Notes under the pieces: generated by a model
Databases searched by the model: none
What the model was told of the DNA's origin: nothing
The model's input: only the letters and a program-made list of their open reading frames with translations
Assembly (NCBI GenBank): GCA_017616925.1
Contig: JAFZXG010000057.1
Location: forward strand, 1-6,519
DNA length: 6,519 nt
Reading direction: 5' to 3'
From: Clostridia bacterium
GTDB lineage: Bacteria > Bacillota > Clostridia > Christensenellales > Borkfalkiaceae
Made by a program: the position numbers and the translations under genes
In this document: piece after piece, positions 1-6,234 of the stretch
Numbering within the stretch: position 1 is the stretch's first letter
Layout of the letters: the number at the start of each line of letters is the position of its first letter

Positions 1-876
1 TCCGTTATAATTCTCGCTTTCCGAAAAACAGGAATCGAGACAGGTAAAATCCCGCATTTTTTCCATACCGAGAGAAGCGGATTTAAGTTCGTTCGCGATC
101 TCTTCGATATATTCGCTATCCGCGGGCAACGCTCTCATCCACTCGGGTATTTCCACGTTGAAACCGCATACGGGGAATTCTAACAGCACCTTTTCCATGA
201 CCGCGCTTATATCTTCGGGCTTTAGATCCGCGCAGGATACGGGAACGACGGCGACTTTATATTTTTCTTCGAGTTTGCCGCACAGAACTTCGGTCTCTTT
301 AGACTTTGGATTCGCGCTGTTTAAGACTATAACGAAAGGCTTTTTCCCGTTTTTAAGATCCTTTACCGTCTTTTCTTCGGCGGGAACGTAGTCCTCGCGC
401 TTATATTCGCCGAAACTTCCGTCCGAAGTTACGAGAACGCCTATAGTCGAATATTCGTCGATAACCTTTTTAGTCCCTATCTCCGCCGCCTTTGAAAACG
501 GGATCTCGACGTCACTCCACGGAGTTTTCACCATTCTGTCCCCGTCCTCCGCCGAATATGCGCCGTCGATAAGATATCCCACGCAATCCACGAGTCTCAC
601 GTTCGCGGAGATCTTATTTTTGAAATGTACTTTAACGGCGTTCGCAGGAATAAACTTCGGTTGCGTCGTCATAACGGCCTTCCCGTCCGCTGACTGCGGC
701 ATTTCGTCGGTCGCTATGCTTCTCTGAAGTTTGTTGTTCATGTTCGGAATAACGAAATTTTCCATAAACTTCGATATAAAGGTCGACTTTCCCGTTCTGA
801 CAGGTCCTACCACCCCTACGAATATCTCCCCGCCCGTTCGTTCGGCAATATCCTTGTAAACGTCGTACTTTTCCAT
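1..876 (-). CDS. spoIVA: Stage IV sporulation protein A (SpoIVA), N-terminal 292 codons, cut by the left edge
   Basis: SpoIVA is the ATPase that polymerises on the mother-cell face of the forespore membrane and forms the base layer of the spore coat. The frame is open from an ATG at 876 to the window edge with no stop. It covers 292 codons, against about 492 in Bacillus subtilis. The protein opens MEKYDVYKDIAERTGG, almost the family start. A Walker A motif GPVRTGKS lies at residues 24-31, so the key Lys is K30. MTT at 69-71 gives threonines T70 and T71, and LVDCVGY has Asp at 97. These positions match the known B. subtilis K30, T70/T71 and D97. Where a GTPase would have NKxD, it has NSANP (186-190), in line with SpoIVA using ATP rather than GTP. 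The start is fixed by GGGAGG 7 nt upstream. The middle and C-terminal domains lie outside the window. Identity is very secure. Confidence 0.97.
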   Translation of the reverse strand, partial: MEKYDVYKDIAERTGGEIFVGVVGPVRTGKSTFISKFMENFVIPNMNNKLQRSIATDEMPQSADGKAVMTTQPKFIPANAVKVHFKNKISANVRLVDCVGYLIDGAYSAEDGDRMVKTPWSDVEIPFSKAAEIGTKKVIDEYSTIGVLVTSDGSFGEYKREDYVPAEEKTVKDLKNGKKPFVIVLNSANPKSKETEVLCGKLEEKYKVAVVPVSCADLKPEDISAVMEKVLLEFPVCGFNVEIPEWMRALPADSEYIEEIANELKSASLGMEKMRDFTCLDSCFSESENYNG

Positions 877-919
877 AAAAAAACCTCCCATACATTACGC
901 CATAATATATGAGAGGTTT
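877..919 (-). terminator. Intrinsic terminator ending the plsY operon, overlapping the spoIVA leader
   Basis: Read on the minus strand, the 17-nt arm at 919-903 pairs with the 17-nt arm at 897-881 around a 5-nt loop (902-898). Fifteen pairs are Watson-Crick. The other two (888/912 and 893/907) are G-U in minus-strand RNA but would be C-A mismatches in plus-strand RNA, so the hairpin is specific to this transcript. The 3' arm runs into seven U residues (883-877), three of which pair with A residues at the foot of the stem. It lies 24 nt past the plsY stop and is the only terminator-like structure I see at a gene end. The stem has only four G-C pairs, near its base, so efficiency may be partial. 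Confidence 0.75.
884..889 (-). promoter_or_regulatory. Shine-Dalgarno site of spoIVA, inside a hairpin arm
   Basis: GGGAGG read on the minus strand, 7 nt before the spoIVA ATG; the spacer is seven T residues. The site is strong, but it lies entirely in the 3' arm of the hairpin at 881-919, so it would be masked in any RNA that also carries the 5' arm. Confidence 0.85.
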
Positions 920-932
920 ATTCGCGTTATGA
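904..932 (-). promoter_or_regulatory. Candidate sigma-E promoter for spoIVA
   Basis: On the minus strand, CATATATT at 911-904 matches the sigma-E -10 consensus CATACAnT at all but one fixed position. TCATAAC at 932-926 is a weaker match (5 of 7) to the -35 consensus KMATATT, and the spacer is 14 nt. The start of transcription would fall at about 897-899, leaving a leader of roughly 20 nt. B. subtilis spoIVA is transcribed by sigma-E in the mother cell, so a promoter here is expected. The -10 box lies in AT-rich DNA, and a chance match is possible. Confidence 0.4.
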
Positions 933-942
933 AAAAACTCGC

Positions 943-1701
943 TTATTTTTCCCGATTTTCTTTTTTTGCGTTCGCTTTTTTCAGTTTCAGTTTCACTACC
1001 ATTTCCTTTATCGAAGTCGGATGTTCTTCCCCCGCGAGCATTCTCTCTATGTTCTTTCTGTGCGCGAACCAAGTGAAAAAACATATTAAAAGTATAAGCA
1101 TATTAGTTACTATACAGAAAGCGATCGAAGTGCGATCGACCACGCCCGCGTAGGTTATGTAAAGCCTTATCGCGCCGCTTATCGCAGACGGGGTTATGGC
1201 TATAAAAGAACCCATCGCGCCGAACTCGGTAACGTAGATGAATACCACCGCCGCGACGAGCGACATTACCATAATAGACGCCCACAGTACGCCGTGAGCG
1301 GATTCGCAGATCAGAAGTACGCCTATCGTCGTGGCGATCCCCTTTCCGCCTTTAAACTTAAGCCATATCGGAAAGATATGCCCTAAAACCGACGAAAGCC
1401 CGCAAAGGTATATTGCGAAATCCGAAACGTAAAATTCCGAACCCGGAAACAGATCGCCGCGGAATATAAAAAACGAAACGAGAACGGGAACGACGCCCTT
1501 CAATATATCCAAAAAGAAGGTAAGAAGTCCGAGTCCCAAGCCGAAATTTCTGCTCATATTGAGCGTGCCGGGATTGCCGCTGCCGAGTTTTCTTATATCT
1601 TTGTTTTTCGATCTCGAAATGATGAGCGCCCAGTTTATACTGCCTATAAGATAACTGACGAGCGCACAGACGGATAGCAGAACTATTTTCTCACCTTTCA
1701 T
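943..1701 (-). CDS. plsY: Glycerol-3-phosphate acyltransferase PlsY (acyl-phosphate dependent)
   Basis: PlsY is a membrane enzyme that transfers an acyl group from acyl-phosphate to sn-glycerol-3-phosphate, making lysophosphatidic acid, the first step of phospholipid synthesis. The 252-residue protein is strongly hydrophobic with several membrane segments (about 7-29, 55-80, 93-112, 120-160, 165-187 and 192-212). Motif 1 appears as GSGNPGTLNMSR (40-51) and motif 2 as GHIFPIWLKFKGGKGIAT (107-124). A TEFGAMGS stretch (158-165) fits motif 3. The family's usual end, HRKNIERMLAGEE, is at 214-226. About 25 further residues follow, mostly Lys-rich, whereas B. subtilis PlsY has about 193 residues in total. 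In motif 1 the usual GATN reads GTLN. The ATG overlaps the der stop by 11 nt and has GGGAGA 9 nt upstream, so the two genes are probably translationally coupled. Confidence 0.94.
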   Translation of the reverse strand: MKGEKIVLLSVCALVSYLIGSINWALIISRSKNKDIRKLGSGNPGTLNMSRNFGLGLGLLTFFLDILKGVVPVLVSFFIFRGDLFPGSEFYVSDFAIYLCGLSSVLGHIFPIWLKFKGGKGIATTIGVLLICESAHGVLWASIMVMSLVAAVVFIYVTEFGAMGSFIAITPSAISGAIRLYITYAGVVDRTSIAFCIVTNMLILLICFFTWFAHRKNIERMLAGEEHPTSIKEMVVKLKLKKANAKKENREK

Positions 1702-3010
1702 CTTCGCTTCTCTCCCTTACCACGATCTTTACGGGCGTTCCCGAAAAATCGTAAGCGTTCCTTATGCAGTTTTCGAGATATCTTTTATACGAGAAGTGCA
1801 TAAGCGCGGTTTCGTTCACGAAGAACACGAACGTCGGCGGCGTGCAGTCCGCCTGCGTAGCGAACATTATCTTCAGTCTCTTGCCGTTCACCGACGGCGG
1901 CTCGCTGACTCTTACCGCGTCTAAAATAAGATCGTTAAGTTGCCCCGTCGTTATCCTGCGTTTCGAGTTTTCGAGAGTTTGCATTGCAAGATCGAGTATT
2001 TTGTCTACTCTCTGTCCGGTTTTCGCCGAAACGAACACGGGCTTAAGATAGTCCATAAATTTAAGGTCTTCTTTGAGTTTTTTTACGTACTCGTTTACCG
2101 TTCCGTCGTCTTTTTCTACAAGATCCCACTTGTTTAAAACTATCACGGACGGCTTGCCTTCTTCGTGGACGTAGCCTAAAATCTTAACGTCCTGTTCGGT
2201 TATGCCTTCCGCCGCGTCTATTATCATAACGGTAACGTCCGAACGTTTTACCGCACCCAACGCCCTTAAGACGCTGTAATATTCGAGATCTTCTTCGACG
2301 TTTTTCTTCTTCCTTATCCCCGCGGTGTCGATAAGCGTGAATCTTTTTCCCTTATAAGTAAACGGGGTGTCTATCGCGTCTCTCGTCGTCCCCGCGACTT
2401 CGGAAACGATCGTCCTGTCGAAACCGAGTATTCTGTTGCAGATACTCGACTTCCCCGCGTTCGGTTTTCCGACCACCGCGATCTTAACGGACTCTTCTTC
2501 TTCGCGCGATCCCGATTTTTTTAAGATAGAAACCACTTCGTCCAAAAGATCGCCTATCCCCGTGCCGTGTTCGGCGGAAATACCGAAAGGTTCGCCGAGC
2601 CCCAAACCGTAAAACTCGAAAAGTTTGTCAATAGAATAGTTTTCGAGTTTATTGACTGCAAGTATCACGGGTTTACCGGATTTACGGAGTTTTTCCGCGA
2701 CGTCCTCGTCCGCGGCGGTAAGCCCCGACTTTCCGTCGGTAAACAATATAATGACATCGGCGGTGTCGATCGCGATCTCGGCCTGTTTCTGAATATGTTT
2801 CCACATTGAATCGGACGATTTGAGTTCAAGTCCGCCCGTATCGACGAGCGTGAAAAAATTGCCGCACCACTCCGCGTCCGCGTACAGCCTGTCCCGAGTA
2901 ACTCCCGGGAAATCGTCCACTATAGAAATCTTCCTGCCGACGACCTTATTAAAGAAGGTAGATTTACCTACGTTGGGTCTGCCGACGATCGCAACCAAAG
3001 GATTAGCCAC
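1691..3010 (-). CDS. der: Ribosome-assembly GTPase Der (EngA)
   Basis: Der is an essential tandem GTPase that acts in the cytoplasm on late 50S ribosomal subunit assembly. The 439 residues match the family's usual length (436 in B. subtilis). G domain 1 has GRPNVGKS (10-17), the switch Thr in GVTRD (36-40), DTGG (57-60) and a G4 motif reading NKLE (120-123). G domain 2 has GKPNAGKS (181-188), GTTRD (207-211), DTAG (228-231) and NKWD (293-296). A KH-like C-terminal domain spans roughly 350-435 and ends in a charged tail. The start codon is GTG, supported by AAGGTG just upstream and by the family-typical opening before the first P-loop. The unusual point is Glu in place of Asp in the first G4 motif. 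The gene lies 24 nt after the pseudouridine synthase and overlaps plsY by 11 nt. Confidence 0.97.
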   Translation of the reverse strand: MANPLVAIVGRPNVGKSTFFNKVVGRKISIVDDFPGVTRDRLYADAEWCGNFFTLVDTGGLELKSSDSMWKHIQKQAEIAIDTADVIILFTDGKSGLTAADEDVAEKLRKSGKPVILAVNKLENYSIDKLFEFYGLGLGEPFGISAEHGTGIGDLLDEVVSILKKSGSREEEESVKIAVVGKPNAGKSSICNRILGFDRTIVSEVAGTTRDAIDTPFTYKGKRFTLIDTAGIRKKKNVEEDLEYYSVLRALGAVKRSDVTVMIIDAAEGITEQDVKILGYVHEEGKPSVIVLNKWDLVEKDDGTVNEYVKKLKEDLKFMDYLKPVFVSAKTGQRVDKILDLAMQTLENSKRRITTGQLNDLILDAVRVSEPPSVNGKRLKIMFATQADCTPPTFVFFVNETALMHFSYKRYLENCIRNAYDFSGTPVKIVVRERSEDER

Positions 3011-3014
3011 TGTT

Positions 3015-3020
3015 CACCTT
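3015..3020 (-). promoter_or_regulatory. Shine-Dalgarno site supporting the GTG start of der
   Basis: AAGGTG on the minus strand, 4 nt before the GTG at 3010. No ATG lies nearby in frame, and the first P-loop begins only ten residues in, so GTG is the likely start. The 24-nt gap to the preceding stop holds nothing else that I can recognise. Confidence 0.65.
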
Positions 3021-3034
3021 TTTATACTTTACTT

Positions 3035-3940
3035 TTAATCCTGTTTTTCTTTAAGTTTTCCGAGAACTTCGGTAAAATGATCGGGTAGCGGAGAAGTAAA
3101 CTCCACGACTTTATTCGTAGAAGGATGTGTGAAAATAAGTTTTTCGGCGTGTAAAAGTTGCCCGTTCAGTTTGAATTTCTGATTCTTATATCCGTACTCT
3201 TTATCGCCAACGACTGGGTGTCCCAGGAATTTAGCGTGAACTCTTATCTGGTGCGTTCTGCCCGTTCTCAAAGAAAATCTGCAAAGCGTATAACCGTCGT
3301 ATCTTTTTATCACTTCGTAGTCCGTAACGGCACGCCTTCCTCTGTCCGAAACCGTCATCTTCGTCCGATCTTTAGGATCCCTTGCGATAAACGTGTCCAC
3401 CGTGCCGCGATCTTCCTTTAAGTTTCCTTCGAGCAGCGCGCAGTATATTCTGCGGCAGGTCTTGTCCTGTAATTGCTTCGAGAGTTTAAGGTGCGCGTTG
3501 TCGTTTTTCGCGACCACGAGTAGTCCCGAAGTGTTCTTATCTATTCTATGCACGATACCGGGCCTTATAACACCGTTTATCCCCGACAGACTGTCGAGAC
3601 GGTAAAGAAGCGCGTTTACGAGCGTTCCCCACTTTACGCCGTGCCCCGCGTGTACGGTCATGCCTTGCGGTTTGTCTATCACGGCTACGTCCTTATCTTC
3701 GTAAACTATATTTATCGGAATATTTTCGGGCGCGATATTCGTCTCCGTGATCGGCAGATCCTCCATTTCGATCGTATCGCCCGCTTTTACGGTTTTATTC
3801 GATTTTACCGACTTACCGTTTACTTTAACAAGCCCGTCGTCGCACGCCTTTTTCACGCGGGAACGGGTATAGCCCGTCTTTTCCGCAAGAAACACGTCAA
3901 CGCGGACGGGCGTTATATCAGTCGCCGTCAGTTTTTTCAT
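3035..3940 (-). CDS. RluA/RluD-family 23S rRNA pseudouridine synthase (YlyB-like)
   Basis: This enzyme family converts uridines in 23S rRNA to pseudouridine; RluD modifies helix 69. The 301 residues show an S4 RNA-binding domain at about 12-60 (RVDVFLAE, then SRVKKACDDGLVKVNGK). The catalytic domain carries GIVHRIDKNTSG (128-139) with the nucleophile Asp at 134, followed by the conserved GRTHQIRVHAKFLGHPVVGD (227-246). Length and layout match RluD and B. subtilis YlyB, which also lies directly downstream of lspA. The ATG overlaps the lspA coding end by 23 nt; its ribosome site (GGAAAG) is weak, so coupling to lspA translation is likely. B. subtilis has pyrR next; here der follows. The exact target uridines cannot be read from sequence, so no symbol is given. 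Confidence 0.94.
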   Translation of the reverse strand: MKKLTATDITPVRVDVFLAEKTGYTRSRVKKACDDGLVKVNGKSVKSNKTVKAGDTIEMEDLPITETNIAPENIPINIVYEDKDVAVIDKPQGMTVHAGHGVKWGTLVNALLYRLDSLSGINGVIRPGIVHRIDKNTSGLLVVAKNDNAHLKLSKQLQDKTCRRIYCALLEGNLKEDRGTVDTFIARDPKDRTKMTVSDRGRRAVTDYEVIKRYDGYTLCRFSLRTGRTHQIRVHAKFLGHPVVGDKEYGYKNQKFKLNGQLLHAEKLIFTHPSTNKVVEFTSPLPDHFTEVLGKLKEKQD

Positions 3941-4475
3941 CGTTCTTTCCGCTTTTTCTTCTGAAAAGTCCGCCGTCTTCTAAAAAAACAAGGTGGATCA
4001 AAAGAAGAATTATTCCGAAAGTCATCAATACGTCGGCTAAATTGAATACGCCGAATATATTGACGCCGCCTATCCTTATCACTATAAAGTCGATAACCGC
4101 CTTGTTCGCGACTCTGTCGATAAAATTACCTACTGTACCCGAAATAACCAGAATAAGCCCTATGAAAAGCGTTTTATTATTGCGTTTCGCGGCAAAAAAA
4201 AGCGCGACTGAAAATGCGACGAGCGCTATCGGCGTTATTATCATAAAGATAGTCTGTCCCCAACTTTTATCCGAGAGAAATCCGTAAGCCGAACCCGAAT
4301 TCAAGGTGTAAGAAAAAAAGAAAAAGCCGTCGATGACCGCGGTCTCGCCTTTTTCAAAATAGAGATCCTGAAAAACTCTTTTTGTAAGCTGGTCTAAAAA
4401 AACGAGAATCGCCGCGGAAACAAGAGCGACGATAAGCATAACTATTATTCGTCTGTCAATCCTAACTCTCTGCAT
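3918..4475 (-). CDS. lspA: Lipoprotein signal peptidase (signal peptidase II, LspA)
   Basis: LspA is a membrane aspartyl protease that removes the signal peptide from lipid-modified prolipoproteins. Hydrophobic stretches at about 11-28, 74-96, 102-117 and 143-164 give the usual four membrane segments. Conserved features are LDQLTK (27-32), NSGSAYG (59-65), GNFIDR (116-121), VIDF (127-130) and FNLAD (144-148). D129 and D148 are the expected catalytic pair. At 185 residues it is longer than many relatives (154 in B. subtilis). The excess is a short N-terminal lead and a charged, hydrophilic C-terminal tail after about residue 165. The start at 4475 is chosen because GGAGAG lies just upstream, although it makes a 31-nt overlap with the preceding gene. 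An internal ATG at codon 13 (4439) would avoid the overlap but has no visible ribosome site. Confidence 0.95.
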   Translation of the reverse strand: MQRVRIDRRIIVMLIVALVSAAILVFLDQLTKRVFQDLYFEKGETAVIDGFFFFSYTLNSGSAYGFLSDKSWGQTIFMIITPIALVAFSVALFFAAKRNNKTLFIGLILVISGTVGNFIDRVANKAVIDFIVIRIGGVNIFGVFNLADVLMTFGIILLLIHLVFLEDGGLFRRKSGKNDEKTDGD

Positions 4476-4777
4476 ATCTCTCCGAGTGCCGAATCGTCGA
4501 TATTGTGAACTTCGTTCAAATCGAATCCGTTCTCCGCCCCGCCCTTAATATACTCGGCGATCTTCTTTTTGGGATTGAACGGTTCTTCTTTTTTAACCGC
4601 GGTCCTTTTCGGCGTTTTCTTTGCGGTCGCTATCTCGCATTTAAGTTCGTAAACCTTTTCCAAGAGTTTTACGTTCTGTTTCTTTAGTATAAGTATCTCT
4701 TTTTCATAGGTAAAGGACTGTTCGGTCAAAAGTTTTTCTACGTCGGATTTTTTATATTTTTTCTTCTCCAACTGCAT
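4445..4777 (-). CDS. Small Lys-rich coiled-coil protein of unknown function
   Basis: I do not recognise this 110-residue protein. It is hydrophilic, with no signal peptide or membrane segment. Residues 9-51 (beginning KKSDVEKLLTEQ) have the heptad-like hydrophobic spacing of a coiled coil. A basic Lys/Thr-rich linker follows (53-63), then a more acidic C-terminal segment (about 66-110) likely to be helical. The opening YKKSDVEKLL loosely recalls the N-terminal end of DivIVA/GpsB-like proteins, and divIVA lies near lspA in B. subtilis, but the likeness is too weak for a name. It is probably a real gene: it begins 1 nt after the pncB stop, has GGAG 9 nt before the ATG, runs in the operon direction, and its end carries the lspA ribosome site. 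Tight coupling to lspA suggests co-expression, not necessarily shared function. Confidence 0.8.
   Translation of the reverse strand: MQLEKKKYKKSDVEKLLTEQSFTYEKEILILKKQNVKLLEKVYELKCEIATAKKTPKRTAVKKEEPFNPKKKIAEYIKGGAENGFDLNEVHNIDDSALGEICRELGLTDE
4478..4483 (-). promoter_or_regulatory. Shine-Dalgarno site that decides the lspA start
   Basis: GGAGAG on the minus strand; the GGAG core is 4 nt from the ATG at 4475. It lies inside the coding end of the upstream small gene and favours the overlapping start over the ATG at codon 13. Confidence 0.6.
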
Positions 4778-4778
4778 T

Positions 4779-6221
4779 TTAACTTACTCCGCGAATTTTT
4801 TCCAACATTTCTCTTTTCAGTTCGTACAGCCCGTCCGAAAGATCGACCTTATAGATATGCGGGCGATCTATACGCTTATATTCGTCCCAGAAACTATCGA
4901 GTTCGCTCGTCGCGTAAGCCTTTATTTCTTTAAGCGACGGACGATCGTAAACGAGTTTTCCGTCCTTTATTATGTCTTCCTGTAAATACCTTACGGTATA
5001 GTCTTCGAAAGTTATCTTCTTCCACCTTTCCGTCGGATGCGTTAAGGTAAGCGGTTTACTTTCGTCGATTTTTTCTTCCGAACGGAGAACGATAAAGTCC
5101 GCTTCCGCCTTACCCGTCTTTCTGTCGTACACCCTGCATACGTTCTTGAATCCGGGATTCGTGATCTTCGCGGGGTTATCGGAAAGTTTGATCTTGGGGA
5201 TCTCTTTGCCTTTGTCGTAGATCGCGGCGAGTTTATACACTCCGCCGAGCGCGGGCATATCCGCACTCGTTATAAGCCGCGTGCCTACTCCCCAGAAATC
5301 TATTTTTGCACCCTGATTTTTGAGAGAACTTATGGAATATTCGTCAAGATCGCCCGACGCGCATATTTTAGCGTTGGGATAACCCGCGTTATCAAGCATC
5401 TCTCTCGCTTTTTTCGAAAGGTACGCAAGGTCGCCCGAATCCAGTCTTATACCGCTCGGTTCTTTTCCTATACTCCTTAAATAATCGAATACTTTTATCG
5501 CGTTCGGAACGCCCTGTTTTAAGGTATCGTAAGTGTCCACGAGTAAAAGCGCGTTATCGGGATAGGCTTTGGCGTATTCCATAAAGGCGGTGTACTCGTC
5601 CTTAAAGTTCATCACCCAGCTGTGCGCGTGAGTTCCCGCGACGGGAATATCGAACATCTTCCCCGCAAGCACGTCCGACGTGGACTTGCACCCGCCGATG
5701 ACCGCCGCTCTCGCGCCGTAGATCCCCGCGTCCGGCGCTTGCGCGCGGCGAAGCCCGAACTCCATGATCGTGTCGCCCTGCGCCGCATAATTTATCTTCG
5801 CGGATTTAGTGGCGATAAGCGTCTGAAAGTTTATCATATTGAGGATCGCGGTTTCAATGAACTGCGCCTCGATAATAGGCGCTTTCACCGTGAGTATCGG
5901 CTCACCCGGGAATACTACCGTACCTTCTTTTACCGCGTAAACGTCGCCCGAAAATCTGAATCCTTTAAGATATTCCAGAAAATCTTCGGTAAATATATTG
6001 AGCGATCTAAGATACGCTATCTCTTCTTCTCCGAATCTTATGCCCAGAATATAGTCTATCACCTGATCGAGTCCGCAGGCTAAAGAATACGTTATCATAC
6101 CGTTCTGTCTGAAAAACAGGTCGAAAACCGCGACTTCGTCTTTTCTGCCGCATTTATAGTACCCGTTCATCATGGTAAGTTGATAGAGATCGGTAAGAAG
6201 CGTTAAATTTCTGCTTTCCAT
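4779..6221 (-). CDS. pncB: Nicotinate phosphoribosyltransferase (NAD salvage, Preiss-Handler pathway)
   Basis: The enzyme joins nicotinate to phosphoribosyl pyrophosphate, with ATP hydrolysis, to give nicotinate mononucleotide for NAD synthesis. The 480 residues fit the longer Firmicute type (B. subtilis YueK, about 490). The opening NLTLLTDLYQLTMMNGY is typical of the family. Conserved stretches are EFGLRRAQ (154-161), GTHAHSWVM (196-204), LVDTYDT (227-233), GIRLDSGDL (257-265), ICASGDLDE (286-294) and FWGVGTRL (309-316). The His-containing GTHAHSW stretch corresponds to the region of the autophosphorylated catalytic His. A C-terminal domain of about 150 residues follows. The gene starts 13 nt after the stop of the upstream membrane-protein gene, with only a weak purine-rich ribosome site (AGAGAGAA). 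The 1-nt gap to the next gene places it in the same operon. Length and motifs are intact. Confidence 0.95.
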   Translation of the reverse strand: MESRNLTLLTDLYQLTMMNGYYKCGRKDEVAVFDLFFRQNGMITYSLACGLDQVIDYILGIRFGEEEIAYLRSLNIFTEDFLEYLKGFRFSGDVYAVKEGTVVFPGEPILTVKAPIIEAQFIETAILNMINFQTLIATKSAKINYAAQGDTIMEFGLRRAQAPDAGIYGARAAVIGGCKSTSDVLAGKMFDIPVAGTHAHSWVMNFKDEYTAFMEYAKAYPDNALLLVDTYDTLKQGVPNAIKVFDYLRSIGKEPSGIRLDSGDLAYLSKKAREMLDNAGYPNAKICASGDLDEYSISSLKNQGAKIDFWGVGTRLITSADMPALGGVYKLAAIYDKGKEIPKIKLSDNPAKITNPGFKNVCRVYDRKTGKAEADFIVLRSEEKIDESKPLTLTHPTERWKKITFEDYTVRYLQEDIIKDGKLVYDRPSLKEIKAYATSELDSFWDEYKRIDRPHIYKVDLSDGLYELKREMLEKIRGVS

Positions 6222-6234
6222 TATATTCTCTCTG

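Noticed and set aside
877..942. Riboswitch or T-box in the gap before spoIVA
   Set aside because: At 66 nt with a single hairpin, the gap is too short and lacks the conserved cores of known riboswitches or T-boxes.
632..1084. Minus-strand frame of 150 codons spanning the start of spoIVA, the intergenic gap and the end of plsY
   Set aside because: It overlaps two secure genes in other frames and is rich in Arg, Glu and Gly with no domain pattern; it is a shadow frame.
929..1153. Plus-strand frame of 74 codons with a hydrophobic Phe/Ser-rich start
   Set aside because: It is antisense to the Lys-rich plsY tail, whose Lys codons give Phe in reverse; the apparent signal peptide is an artefact of this.
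3548..3964. Plus-strand frame of 138 codons opposite the pseudouridine synthase
   Set aside because: It lies wholly antisense to conserved coding sequence, with Arg/Tyr/Phe-rich low-information translation and no family likeness.
4437..4439. Alternative lspA start at codon 13, just after the stop of the upstream gene
   Set aside because: It would avoid the overlap but has no purine-rich ribosome site, whereas the ATG at 4475 has GGAGAG close by.
5622..6083. Plus-strand frame of 153 codons opposite pncB
   Set aside because: It is antisense to a motif-rich intact enzyme and has the Arg-heavy composition expected from the reverse frame of its codons; no convincing ribosome site was noted.
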